DNA of 64,000 nucleotides from Kordia algicida OT-1 (GTDB taxonomy: Bacteria; Bacteroidota; Bacteroidia; Flavobacteriales; Flavobacteriaceae): contig NZ_DS544873.1 of NCBI RefSeq assembly GCF_000154725.1, positions 4,437,085-4,501,084 of the forward strand, given 5' to 3'. The notes beneath the pieces are model-generated. The model did not search any database. It saw nothing but the letters and a program-made list of their open reading frames with translations, and was not told the DNA's origin. Positions 46,486-55,761 of this stretch are shown here, one piece after another. Each line of letters starts with the position of its first letter. Position 1 is the first letter of the stretch. The translations under genes and the position numbers were made by a program.

Positions 46486-46767
46486 TTAGTTTTCAAATAC
46501 CTCTATATCTAGTAAGTCAGCAATATTGACATCAAGAGCTTTTGCAATTCTGAATAAAGTAAAGACTGTGGTATTTATGCGTCCACTTTCTATCCTTGAC
46601 ACATTAGAAGTGTCAAATCTACCATCAATTCTACTAGCTAAATCAACTTGAGTTAAGTTTTTACTTTCTCTTATTTCTTTGATTTTAACACCTAGATTGT
46701 GACGAGTTTTTTTTCTTAATTTATTTATTTCAGAATCTTTCAATATGCCATATATGAATATATTCAA
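46486..46767 (-). CDS. XRE-family repressor
   Basis: The 93-residue protein has a clear HTH (KIKEIRESKNLTQVDLASRIDGRFDTSNVSRIESGRINTTVFTLFRIAKALDV). No ATG is in frame. The start is TTG at 46767 or 46743. It is divergent from the gene at 46827, with a perfect palindromic operator between them, so it should repress itself and that operon. The 202-bp gap after it holds no gene. Confidence 0.88.
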   Translation of the reverse strand: MNIFIYGILKDSEINKLRKKTRHNLGVKIKEIRESKNLTQVDLASRIDGRFDTSNVSRIESGRINTTVFTLFRIAKALDVNIADLLDIEVFEN

Positions 46768-46792
46768 AGAGACTGATTATATTTGCTTTAGT

Positions 46793-46812
46793 TTATGCCA
46801 TAAGTGGCATAA
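46793..46812. promoter_or_regulatory. Operator palindrome TTATGCCA-TAAG-TGGCATAA
   Basis: Perfect 8-bp arms with a 4-base spacer in the 59-bp gap between the divergent XRE gene and the 46827 gene. A second ATATGCCATA half-site lies at 46744-46752 in the repressor gene's start region. Confidence 0.65.
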
Positions 46813-46826
46813 TTCAATTTAATCAT

Positions 46827-47234
46827 ATGGATATTTGTATTAATGAATTAATAATAGATGAATTTCAGCCTTTGTCCTTAAGTAAAATAAAAGATATGGG
46901 GAAGATAGATTTTGAAGGAAGAGAGTTCAATCTATACCATCTAATTCTTGGAACATTTGAGAAAATTTTTATTGATGGATTACAGGTTAATCACTTTGAA
47001 ATATTTACTCGAGAAGATAAATTAGTAAGATACCTTATTAATTTTGATGAGTTTAATATCAATGATGTATTTGCACGTCTACTTGTTTATTTTCCAGATG
47101 CAGAAGTTCTTACTAATAATGATGATAAGTGTATTTTAAAGGATATAAATTCATTAATTGAAATCAATAAGAAATACGATTCAGGATATATGGTAAAAGT
47201 TTCCAGCCTGTCAAATTTTTATAGTATGATATAA
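46827..47234 (+). CDS. Hypothetical cargo protein, 135 aa
   Basis: The acidic soluble protein is not recognised. It contains NHFEIFTREDKLVRYLINFDEFN and LLVYFPDAEVLTNNDDKC. The stop overlaps the next start (ATAATGA), so the two are co-translated. Control by the divergent XRE repressor is likely. A two-protein toxin/immunity pair is possible. Confidence 0.65.
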   Translation: MDICINELIIDEFQPLSLSKIKDMGKIDFEGREFNLYHLILGTFEKIFIDGLQVNHFEIFTREDKLVRYLINFDEFNINDVFARLLVYFPDAEVLTNNDDKCILKDINSLIEINKKYDSGYMVKVSSLSNFYSMI

Positions 47235-47659
47235 TGAACTTTATAAACAATATCCCATACAAGCTAGGTTCTTTTTTTGAAGAAAATAACATAGACCTAG
47301 AGCTTCGAAAGGAGTTTAATGCTACCAAACTATATAGTAGTTATAGATATTCTGAAATACATCTATTTGGTAAAACATTTGAGTCAGTTTGTTATTTATG
47401 GTTTATGGATAATAAGCTAGTAAATATAGAGTATAGGTTTCATAAGAAGCATATGCAATTATTTATAAACTCAATAAATGAAGAGCTTCCCAAAAACAAT
47501 CCATTAGATAAAGACCCTTTTGTAAAGGAGTACCAATACTATGTTTTTCAAGATGGTGTAGCCATACATATTATCAACCTAGACAGGAATTTCTTTTTAT
47601 TAAGAGTTTCAAATATGCCTAGTTTACCACGAATTAAAAAACAACTTAATCAACAATAA
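47234..47659 (+). CDS. Hypothetical cargo protein, 141 aa
   Basis: Not recognised. It starts NNIPYKLGSFFEENNIDLEL and has beta strands in the middle (IHLFGKTFESVCYLWFMDNKLVNIEYRF). The opening resembles that of the gene at 48483 (NKLPFKIGMHYENWELDL), so both may be one small family. It is translationally coupled to the gene before and 3 bp from the lipoprotein gene after. Confidence 0.65.
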   Translation: MNFINNIPYKLGSFFEENNIDLELRKEFNATKLYSSYRYSEIHLFGKTFESVCYLWFMDNKLVNIEYRFHKKHMQLFINSINEELPKNNPLDKDPFVKEYQYYVFQDGVAIHIINLDRNFFLLRVSNMPSLPRIKKQLNQQ

Positions 47660-47662
47660 TTT

Positions 47663-48430
47663 ATGAAATCAATTTTAAAATTTAGTCTTTTAATATTATC
47701 AATAGCTCTAGTTAGTTCATGTAGTTCTGATGATAGTGATAACAACCAAAATGAAATACAAACAGAGTTATTAGGGAAATGGCTTTTTGAAAACCCTAAT
47801 AATAATCCAACTGTAAACAACTCTTTTACATTTACTTCTAGTGGAAGTGTAACTTATTCGTATTGGACTGGTTCTGGGAATAATTATGATAATGAAACAG
47901 GAACTTATAGTTTTAATGGAGATGTTATGACAATGGATTTTCCAGAGAATGTTAATTTAACATATGTACAAAAGGTAGTATTTCTTGGGGAAAATGTAGT
48001 AGAGTTTCAATCTACAGGAGTATCTGGAGAAAATGCATATGAAGGAGATTATTTTAGAGATGGAGCAAGTGATTATAATACTATTCCTACTTTAAAAGAA
48101 TATCAACTAAGATTTACAGGTCAAAGCTCATCTAGCCAACAATACCCTATAAATATTGAGTATTATAGTGATGATGAAAATGGTCAAACTTCTACTGAAA
48201 TAGTAAATTCACAAACAAATACAGATGTAATTCAGTCTATTAATTTAGAAAGTGTAGATAAAATTGGATTTAAATATGATGTGTCAGGATATGAAGACAC
48301 TGTTGTAGATTTTGTAGAAATTAAAGATGTAGAATCTAATACAGTAATTTTTACTATTAGTTCTTTGAGTATTGAAGATAATCAAACTTTCACTTATGAT
48401 ATATCTGATGATAGCTATACTATTCAATAA
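47663..48430 (+). CDS. Lipocalin-like lipoprotein (island cargo)
   Basis: The 255-residue protein has a signal peptide and lipobox (LLILSIALVSSCSSDDSD). The next segment (LLGKWLFENPNNNPTVNNSFTFTSSGSVTY ... NETGTYSFNGDVMTM) is the lipocalin-like motif of Bacteroidota lipoproteins. A C-terminal beta domain follows. It probably sits at the outer membrane. Function unknown. Confidence 0.8.
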   Translation: MKSILKFSLLILSIALVSSCSSDDSDNNQNEIQTELLGKWLFENPNNNPTVNNSFTFTSSGSVTYSYWTGSGNNYDNETGTYSFNGDVMTMDFPENVNLTYVQKVVFLGENVVEFQSTGVSGENAYEGDYFRDGASDYNTIPTLKEYQLRFTGQSSSSQQYPINIEYYSDDENGQTSTEIVNSQTNTDVIQSINLESVDKIGFKYDVSGYEDTVVDFVEIKDVESNTVIFTISSLSIEDNQTFTYDISDDSYTIQ

Positions 48431-48454
48431 CTACAAACATTAATTTTAAATTAG

Positions 48455-48481
48455 CCACTTATTTTTAATAAGTGGTTTTTT
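48455..48481 (+). terminator. Terminator of the 46827-48430 operon
   Basis: A 9-bp stem CCACTTATT / AATAAGTGG, TTT loop and T-run, 24 bp after the lipoprotein stop and directly before the next ORF. Confidence 0.8.
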
Positions 48482-48482
48482 A

Positions 48483-48830
48483 ATGCACAATCTTATGGAA
48501 ATAAACAAATTGCCATTTAAAATTGGGATGCATTATGAAAATTGGGAGTTAGACTTAATTGTAGAAGAATTATGCAGTCAATATGAACTGTATAGATATG
48601 TAAAAGGAGATATAGTCACATTTAAAAATTATGAAGTAACAGATATTTTCCTGTATTTTAGTTTTGATGTATTATTTCAAGTAGAGCTTTTTATGGAGCA
48701 AGGTGATTTACCTTTTGTAGAATTTCATGAAGTAGAAAATGGACTATCTATAGGAGCAGTTAAATTGCCTGAATCTGGACTAATTCAACTAACCTATAAT
48801 CAGGATAAAATTTGGAGAGATATGCTGTAA
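48483..48830 (+). CDS. Hypothetical small protein at the island end
   Basis: The 115-residue protein may instead start at the ATG at 48495, as the first ATG touches the terminator T-run. It begins MEINKLPFKIGMHYENWELDLI and is similar in opening to the protein at 47234. It has no signal peptide. Function unknown. It is the last gene before attR. Confidence 0.6.
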   Translation: MHNLMEINKLPFKIGMHYENWELDLIVEELCSQYELYRYVKGDIVTFKNYEVTDIFLYFSFDVLFQVELFMEQGDLPFVEFHEVENGLSIGAVKLPESGLIQLTYNQDKIWRDML

Positions 48831-48831
48831 A

Positions 48832-48891
48832 AGGCATATAAATAGGCATACATTTTTTAGTAAAGATTATAATGTATTGATTTTTATGCCT
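48832..48891. repeat. AGGCATA repeats near attR
   Basis: Two direct AGGCATA words (48832-48838, 48844-48850) and one inverted TATGCCT (48885-48891) precede attR. They are candidate arm-type sites for integrase or excisionase. Confidence 0.35.
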
Positions 48892-48896
48892 GAAGT

Positions 48897-48928
48897 GTCA
48901 CTGGTTCGAGTCCAGTTCCCGCTACTAA
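48897..48928 (+). repeat. attR (32-bp copy of the tRNA-fMet 3' end)
   Basis: Identical over 32 bases to 30181-30212. Only the T arm and acceptor 3' strand are present, so this is not a functional tRNA. Confidence 0.92.
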
Positions 48929-48930
48929 GC

Positions 48931-48960
48931 AAAGCTTCACAGAAATGTGGAGCTTTTTTT
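48931..48960 (+). terminator. Original chromosomal terminator of tRNA-fMet
   Basis: An 11-bp stem with one G-T pair (AAAGCTTCACA / TGTGGAGCTTT), GAAA loop and T-run, 2 bp past attR. Before integration it would have followed the tRNA directly. Confidence 0.8.
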
Positions 48961-49106
48961 GTTTCAATTGATACAGATTTTAGGTTTTTGGAAAAATCAA
49001 GACTAAGCGAAGTCCAATTATTTTCTGACTCAACTCACTTATTCCTTTCCTTTATTAGACTGTATGATAAAAAGTCAAGATGAGTTCATTGATTAATACG
49101 CATTTT

Positions 49107-52100
49107 TTACCTTGTTGAATCGTAATTATCGAATAATGTTTTTTGATAAATATCTCCTTTAAATTTATTTATCAATTCTCTGATAAATTCATAATGTTTC
49201 ACATATTGATTCGGGATAAATAGTAATTTGATTCCTTTAGCTTTTAAAAGCTCCATTTTTATTTGGTCAGATTTGATAGTACTTTTTCTTGAATAATGTT
49301 CACTACCATTTAATTCAAATACAATTTTAGGAACATTGCCTTCATAAAGTACTCCGTCAAATTCCTTTTTATTTACCAATCTGTTGTTCTTTTCTTCTGA
49401 AAATAAATCAATAATCTTAACATTTCTTTTAAATTTACTACCTCTTACAGTACAATAGTGATTCATAGTTTGGTAAAATTCATTCTCAAACCTTGAATCA
49501 TTTGAGAAACCAATGGTAAATTTATTTACGATACTCTGTGAAACACTTGTAGAACCGTTCTTTGCCACATAATCGATCAAAGCATATAAATCGTCATCCT
49601 TTTTTGATAGTATATCAATTGCTTTTTTGTCTGTTACAACAATCAGATTTTCTTTTGCTCTTGTAACTCCAACATTTATCAATTGACTATTATTCTTTAT
49701 CCAATCGTATGTTTTAGAAGATGTATTTCTTGAAATCGCAGTAGATATGATGATCGTATTATTTTCTTGACCTTGCACTTTGTGAATCGTTCCGCAATGA
49801 ACAGAAGCATCTATTTTCCCTTCACTTTTTGCAACCTTTAAATAATAGTTTATTGTTTCTTCTTGATTTCTAAATGGTGTAATAATGAATACATCTTTTA
49901 AATTATTTTCTTTTATATAAGCTACAATTGCTTTGGCTTCTTCTATTTGCGAGTTTTTATCTTTATGATTTACGTTGTTTACATCTATTAATTTAATCTC
50001 TCCTTGTGTTTTAATGGCTTCGAGATTCAGTCTGCTCTCATAAAACCTCATATTGGAATAATTGATGATCTTTTTACCGCATCTATAATGATAACTCAGT
50101 AGTATATTTCTTGAAATATTATCTATGCTCTTGTAGGCAGAAAGAATTGAATTATTAAAGTAATCATGATGCTTGTCAACTCGAAATTTTCTCATCAACT
50201 GCTCATTGCGTGTTTCTTCAAAAATCACAATAGGTTTTAGCTGATTGGTGTCACCAATTAAAACCATATTAGTACATTTTGAAATAGGAATTAAACTTGT
50301 GGCAATATCACATTGCCCAGCTTCATCAATTGCTAGTAAGTCAAATTTAAATTTTCTTCCCAACCTACGGCATGAGATGTTGGTTGTTAGAATAATAGGA
50401 AATATTTTTGTAAACCGTTCAAGGTTTTCATCGTCTGCGATCCAATTATTGAAACTTTTAATTTGTTCTTCTTCATTTTCTAAATACAGTATTTCAATCA
50501 GATCACTGTATTTTTTGGTTTTTAAACGCTTAATGTATCTTAAACATTCAAAATAAAAGAATTGCAATAGTTGATAGTTATCTTTTATAACCTCAAATAT
50601 CCCTTTTACATTATCATCTGTTGTTTCAGGAATTTCTTTTAATCGATTTTCAAGTTTATTCTTTTCTTGCTCCAGTAAGTAATAACTACCTTTTGACAAT
50701 AAACTATTAACAAAATCTAGGTTTTGTTCCAAATCAATTTTTTCCTCATAATTTTTCAGTTTTTCAAGAAGTATTTTATTCTTTATTCTTGATTTTTCTT
50801 TTAAATTAAACAGTAGTTTTTCTTTAGGAACGTCTCTCGTTTCAAATTCATAAAGTTCTTTTATCTTTCTTAAAGCCTTGGCCACCAATTTATTATTTCC
50901 AAGTCTGATAATAGGAAATAAAATCTCTTTATTTTTGTATTTACCTAAAAATAACTTGTCTTTGATTCCATCAATTGGAATATTATTATTTGAGGAAATC
51001 AGTAAAGTTTTGTTATTAGTCAAACAATTCACTACAATATTTAAGATGGTTTGAGTTTTACCAGTGCCTGGCGGACCTTGTACATAAGTTATAGGAAACT
51101 TTAATGAATTATAAATTGTTCGGAGTTGATCGATATTGATATTATTGTCATAAAGAACGATATGAGGTTCTTTTCTGTTTTTTCTGTCAAGTAAGGAAAA
51201 GTTTTGAAAAAATGCTCTTAAAGGTGGATTCATTTCTCCTCTTGAGTACTGCGTGTTGATTTCTTCATAAATGCTAGAAATGTCAATTTGTGCATATCCT
51301 AAAACAACAATTTCTGGACGAGTATTGGGCAATTCTCCCGATTTGAAGTTGCTTCTTAACAATTCTATTGCAGCATTCTTATCTTCAAGATACAAAGCTT
51401 CAAAATCAGCAGGAATCATATCTGTATAATAAGACAATGAATGTTTGATATTTTCGATATAGAAATTTGTATTGAAGTGTAATTTGTTTCCAATTTGTAG
51501 CGTCTTTTCTACAGGATCAAATGTGAGTTTTCTATACGCAACAACAAATTTACCTCTAGATTGTAAGTCTATAGAAAATTCACAAATAGCGAGTTTATAA
51601 TTATGAAAATGACTAAATTCTTTTTCCTTTTCGTCTTCATCTCCACTTTTACTTTTTTTATTATAAATTTTCTTTAGAATTTGTTCATGCTGTATGTCTG
51701 ATAGCTGATATGGGTTTTCTTCAATAAGTTCCTTTACTTCAAGCTCTTGGATGAGGTATTTTTTAAATAAAAAAGGATCGGAATTTGCTTTGTAACATTC
51801 CAAATAATAATTAAGGACGTTATTGTCAAATTTGTCAAACTCATACTTTTCTAAGCTACTATCTTCATCGAGCTTTATTATAAGTTCATCGGAAACATTA
51901 TAATGAGAGAATTTCAAAATCTCTGCAGAAAGAATGCCTGAAATAAAAATCTTTGCATCTAGAATCGGTTCGTCTTTTGTAACATTAAACATATTTACAA
52001 AAAGTTCACCCTTTGCATTTATGTCTAAAATAGCAATCCAAAATCGTTTTTTATCACCATTCTTATTTTTGTAACTTATGCTTAGGTATTTACCTTCTCG

Positions 52101-52142
52101 AATAGCTTTACCTATAAGTGCTGTGATATTTTTTTCTGACAT
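49107..52142 (-). CDS. SF1 helicase with DUF2726-like nuclease C-terminus
   Basis: The 1011-residue protein has Walker A GPPGTGKT (356-363), LLAIDEAGQCDIA, LIGDTNQLKPI, LLSYHYRC, GTIHKVQGQENNTI and INVGVTRAKENLIV: the DNA2/NAM7-type SF1B core. The N-terminal 330 residues are not recognised. The C-terminal 110 residues (KEFDGVLYEGNVPKIVFELNGSEHYSRKS ... GIKLLFIP) look like a DUF2726 / PD-(D/E)xK nuclease. It stands alone just outside attR. A single-protein phage defence role is possible. Confidence 0.85.
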   Translation of the reverse strand: MSEKNITALIGKAIREGKYLSISYKNKNGDKKRFWIAILDINAKGELFVNMFNVTKDEPILDAKIFISGILSAEILKFSHYNVSDELIIKLDEDSSLEKYEFDKFDNNVLNYYLECYKANSDPFLFKKYLIQELEVKELIEENPYQLSDIQHEQILKKIYNKKSKSGDEDEKEKEFSHFHNYKLAICEFSIDLQSRGKFVVAYRKLTFDPVEKTLQIGNKLHFNTNFYIENIKHSLSYYTDMIPADFEALYLEDKNAAIELLRSNFKSGELPNTRPEIVVLGYAQIDISSIYEEINTQYSRGEMNPPLRAFFQNFSLLDRKNRKEPHIVLYDNNINIDQLRTIYNSLKFPITYVQGPPGTGKTQTILNIVVNCLTNNKTLLISSNNNIPIDGIKDKLFLGKYKNKEILFPIIRLGNNKLVAKALRKIKELYEFETRDVPKEKLLFNLKEKSRIKNKILLEKLKNYEEKIDLEQNLDFVNSLLSKGSYYLLEQEKNKLENRLKEIPETTDDNVKGIFEVIKDNYQLLQFFYFECLRYIKRLKTKKYSDLIEILYLENEEEQIKSFNNWIADDENLERFTKIFPIILTTNISCRRLGRKFKFDLLAIDEAGQCDIATSLIPISKCTNMVLIGDTNQLKPIVIFEETRNEQLMRKFRVDKHHDYFNNSILSAYKSIDNISRNILLSYHYRCGKKIINYSNMRFYESRLNLEAIKTQGEIKLIDVNNVNHKDKNSQIEEAKAIVAYIKENNLKDVFIITPFRNQEETINYYLKVAKSEGKIDASVHCGTIHKVQGQENNTIIISTAISRNTSSKTYDWIKNNSQLINVGVTRAKENLIVVTDKKAIDILSKKDDDLYALIDYVAKNGSTSVSQSIVNKFTIGFSNDSRFENEFYQTMNHYCTVRGSKFKRNVKIIDLFSEEKNNRLVNKKEFDGVLYEGNVPKIVFELNGSEHYSRKSTIKSDQIKMELLKAKGIKLLFIPNQYVKHYEFIRELINKFKGDIYQKTLFDNYDSTR

Positions 52143-52228
52143 AGATTAAAAACACTTCTATTTCTGTTATTTTTTAAAAATACAAATTTTCTCACAAAGT
52201 CAAGGAGTTTCTATTCCAGCTACGAAAG

Positions 52229-55200
52229 TTATTTCCTTTTTCTTTTTTTCTTCTTCTTGCCCAATGAAATTTTATAATTATTGATGTTTCCTTTAACTTT
52301 TAGGTTTACATACCAAATTCTTTTGTTAGGATCTGCTTCTACAATCTCATCTTCTTGATCTTTAGCAGTGATGCTATCTTTTTTACGTCCAAATAATTTA
52401 TACCAACCAGCTTTTCTAACGGTCTTCCAAGGAATGCGTAAATAATAATCGATATTTTGATCTTTATCATGCGTGCCCGATAATTCCATATGTCCTAATG
52501 TAGATTCAATTGTCATAGCAGGAATATGAATTTTCCCTTTCTTTATATCCAAACTATTTTGTAATGTGTCAAACCGAATGTTTCGAAGATTTTTGTTTCC
52601 CATATAATCCGAAAGTGCGAGCATCGGATCGTAATTTTTCAAGCGTCCATTCAATACTTTTACGTCCATTTCTATGGTCGATTGATCTAAATCAGGCACC
52701 AAATCGGGATATACTCTAATTTTTCCCTTAATTCTCGAAGTGAGTTTTCCCTGTAAATTTTCTGAAACCAAATGATCTTGTCCAAAATTCTCGAACTTAA
52801 AAAGCAATTTATCCAAATCAACTTTTTCCATTACCAAATCGGGTTGCATATAAATATGCTTTGGATCGCTCCCATTAAAATATCCGCTGAGTCGAATATT
52901 TCCTCCAGCCGCATTCATCTGTAACGTATCAACATAAATATAATGTTCAGGTGTCGTTCTTAAATCTGCTTTTATCTTTTGCAGATCTATTCTATGATAT
53001 ATAAAATGGTCAATTTCTGCTTTAAATCGCATATCCGTAAATGGCAATTCATATATGTTAAAAGCTTCTGCGTGTTCTGTGACATCGGCAGTTTTTGAAG
53101 TTGCAATTGTTGCTGGTTTTGGCGGATTTAAATCAAAATTGAACAGCGCATCAAAGTCGATATAATTTGCTTTTACTGCCAAATAATTATCTCGTTTCTT
53201 TATTTGTGGATTGTCGCCAACATAATAATTTAAATCAAAATTGAAATTGGTAGTTCCTATTTCCCCGTGAAAATCTTTTATTACTACATGTTCGTCTTCG
53301 TAATGAATCTTTCCTTTAAAATCATGAAAACGAAGCGGATGCAACTTCATCTTTGTGTTCAACTTATCTAAAGCTAAATCGATGGAATGCAAAGATGAAT
53401 CTTTGTAATACATGCTAGAAGTGAAATGTAGCGCCAAATTGTCAAATTCTTCATGTCTGTATTCTTCTGGAACATAATTTTCGCCTTTGTATGAAAAAAT
53501 ATCTTCCAATTTTAGTTTTTTAGAAGTAAGATTGATGTCTAAATCTACATCACCATTCAACTCGGGTTGCATCCAAAAAGCATAATCATGTATGTGTCCG
53601 TTAACATGAAAATCACTATCATCTATAAATCCTGTAAAATCGACAAGTTGCAAATCTAAACTATCAATCAACACATCAGCATGAAAATCATGGAGTTTGT
53701 GCGGATAATGTTTTAAATCAGCGGATAAACTATCAATGAAAAATTCTCCTTTCGGTAAATATTTAGACTCTGTAAAATCTTTTGCTGAAGCTTTAAAGGA
53801 AAGTCCCAAACTCAGTGCTTTTATTTCTTCGTCAAAACCAGTCTGAATCGTGTCTTGTGTTGAAAAATTGGTCAGTTGTGCAATGTCTAAATTATTAGAA
53901 GAAATATCCAAATGTACATCTACAGGAACATCAGTATGATGTACAATGGCAGGTAAATCTGATAGAAAACCAGTTATGGACAGATCTGTATTTCCCATAG
54001 ATAAATCAAATCGTTTCAGTGTTGCTTCCTTACCATTCATTACCAAATCTACATTTAAGGTGTCTAAAGGCGCAGGAAGATTTTTAGCATCTAAACTCAA
54101 GTCTCTTACTCTCAACTCTGCATAATATGCCTGATTGAGTTTTTGCAGTGCCTTTTCGGGCTTATCAATATCAACAATATCATGAAAATTCATTTTTAAT
54201 GATACTTCTCCAGAAACACCTTGTACCTGTTTTAGTTCAAAAAAATCTACAATAAAATCCAGATTGAAATCAGAGGTTACTTCCATTTCAACTTCTGGAG
54301 ACTTAAAATTCTTGACAAATAGTGAACCTTTAAACTTTCCTTTCTCCAAAGAGGCGGTCATATCGGTAAGTGATAACTCCATGGTATCGGTATCTCTGTT
54401 GGCTCCGTTGCTAAAATGCCCTTTAAAGCCCATATTATCAATCTTTTTTCTTCTTGCAGGATTTTCTAAAAAGGCTTCTGTAGCTCCAAATTCAGCATTA
54501 ATAGCAGGTCTATTTCCTTTATTTGAAGGTCCTTTTATGGTTGCATTAAAATAGATGTCACCAGAGTTGTTATATTTTTCTAAATAGGGAATTACGTCAG
54601 ACGGAGCAAAAGCAATTAGCATGTCAAAATTAGGCTTTGTTCCTTGTATAAAAAGATTAAGATCTACATCGTTCTTTGTGTCGATAGTACCTTTTAGCTC
54701 AAAATCAGCATTTCGCATTTTAACACCTGAAGGTTGTATCTCAAGAATTCCTGTGTGTTGATTAAATTCAACATCTGTATGAATCTCAAAATGCTTTTTT
54801 TTCATAAAATCAGGAACAATAGCTTCAGAGATTACGTTTAATTCAAAATCGGTGTCAATATGTCCCGCAATGATACTGTCTTTCTGACTAAAGCCACCTG
54901 TACCAGTATATATAAACTTTTCGACATCTGTATTGGTGGCTTCATCTAAGGTGTGAATGTCTAGATTTTTTAGTTTGATCTTTTTCAGATGAATATTCGT
55001 CGTAGGAGTTTCTGTATCGGAAGTACTCGCTAAGGAATTTTGAATATTTGTAGTATTATTTTCGTGAATAACAATATTAAAAACACCATCTTCAACGATT
55101 AATGATTGAATATCATATTTTCCTTCTACAATGTCCCAAAAGTTAAAACCGACATAAATATCTTCTACATCCATAATAACAGGCGCATTGTCTTCTTTTG

Positions 55201-55438
55201 TTTCAAAAATTTGAAAATCATATACCTTTACAGAAATATAGGGGAAGTTGCCAAAAAGAGACAATTCGCTGTCGCCAATAGTTACACGACCTTTGTGTTC
55301 TTTGTTTAATTTTTCAATTTCGCCTTTTATGATGTCAGATTGATTACTTTGAATGTATAGTATTAAACCTCCTAATACCAAAATTGGAACTAAAATTAGT
55401 CCTAGTAAAATTCGTTTCCATAATTTTTTAATCTTCAA
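52229..55438 (-). CDS. AsmA-like protein
   Basis: The 1069-residue protein has one N-terminal membrane helix (LGLILVPILVLGGLILYIQS), then a long periplasmic beta-rich part with repeated LKGTIDTKNDVDLNLFIQG-type units. The C-terminus has the AsmA-like segment (GKLTSRIKGKIRVYPDLVPDLDQSTIEMD, ESTLGHMELSGTHDKDQNIDYYLRIP) and a Lys-rich end. AsmA-like proteins form bridges for lipid transport or assembly between membranes. It is typical core content and likely the first chromosomal gene beyond the variable region. Confidence 0.9.
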   Translation of the reverse strand: MKIKKLWKRILLGLILVPILVLGGLILYIQSNQSDIIKGEIEKLNKEHKGRVTIGDSELSLFGNFPYISVKVYDFQIFETKEDNAPVIMDVEDIYVGFNFWDIVEGKYDIQSLIVEDGVFNIVIHENNTTNIQNSLASTSDTETPTTNIHLKKIKLKNLDIHTLDEATNTDVEKFIYTGTGGFSQKDSIIAGHIDTDFELNVISEAIVPDFMKKKHFEIHTDVEFNQHTGILEIQPSGVKMRNADFELKGTIDTKNDVDLNLFIQGTKPNFDMLIAFAPSDVIPYLEKYNNSGDIYFNATIKGPSNKGNRPAINAEFGATEAFLENPARRKKIDNMGFKGHFSNGANRDTDTMELSLTDMTASLEKGKFKGSLFVKNFKSPEVEMEVTSDFNLDFIVDFFELKQVQGVSGEVSLKMNFHDIVDIDKPEKALQKLNQAYYAELRVRDLSLDAKNLPAPLDTLNVDLVMNGKEATLKRFDLSMGNTDLSITGFLSDLPAIVHHTDVPVDVHLDISSNNLDIAQLTNFSTQDTIQTGFDEEIKALSLGLSFKASAKDFTESKYLPKGEFFIDSLSADLKHYPHKLHDFHADVLIDSLDLQLVDFTGFIDDSDFHVNGHIHDYAFWMQPELNGDVDLDINLTSKKLKLEDIFSYKGENYVPEEYRHEEFDNLALHFTSSMYYKDSSLHSIDLALDKLNTKMKLHPLRFHDFKGKIHYEDEHVVIKDFHGEIGTTNFNFDLNYYVGDNPQIKKRDNYLAVKANYIDFDALFNFDLNPPKPATIATSKTADVTEHAEAFNIYELPFTDMRFKAEIDHFIYHRIDLQKIKADLRTTPEHYIYVDTLQMNAAGGNIRLSGYFNGSDPKHIYMQPDLVMEKVDLDKLLFKFENFGQDHLVSENLQGKLTSRIKGKIRVYPDLVPDLDQSTIEMDVKVLNGRLKNYDPMLALSDYMGNKNLRNIRFDTLQNSLDIKKGKIHIPAMTIESTLGHMELSGTHDKDQNIDYYLRIPWKTVRKAGWYKLFGRKKDSITAKDQEDEIVEADPNKRIWYVNLKVKGNINNYKISLGKKKKKRKRK

Positions 55439-55670
55439 AGTAGTAGTATGTTAGAATTAGAAAAAGTACTTGCCTTTAAAAGTAACGAATTCGTATGAAA
55501 AAACCTTATTTAGTTTTAAATCAGCTGTGTTTGGTAATTAGAACTTTTAAAATTCGTTCTCTCAAAAAATAAATTTATGAAGTTGATTTATGAAAAAAGA
55601 AATGACAGGTATTAAAAATTAACTCCTATAATTTACGGTTATATATGAGTCGTAAGAAGCCAAATTAGAG

Positions 55671-55678
55671 TACATTTG
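55671..55678 (+). promoter_or_regulatory. -7 box before the 243-aa gene
   Basis: TACATTTG matches TAnnTTTG, 83 bp before the start. No exact TTG stands at the -33 position. Confidence 0.45.
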
Positions 55679-55761
55679 CAGCCGTAAAACTAGAATGGAA
55701 AGGAATTGTTTAAAACCTTTCGTTTATAAATTTTAGCGTAAAAAGTAACATACAGTAAAGC

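Noticed and set aside
48897-48928. Second tRNA gene
   Set aside because: Only the T arm and the acceptor 3' strand are present; there is no anticodon arm. It is attR.
48877-49083. Short plus-strand ORF over attR
   Set aside because: It runs through the tRNA fragment and the terminator hairpin and has no protein-like composition.
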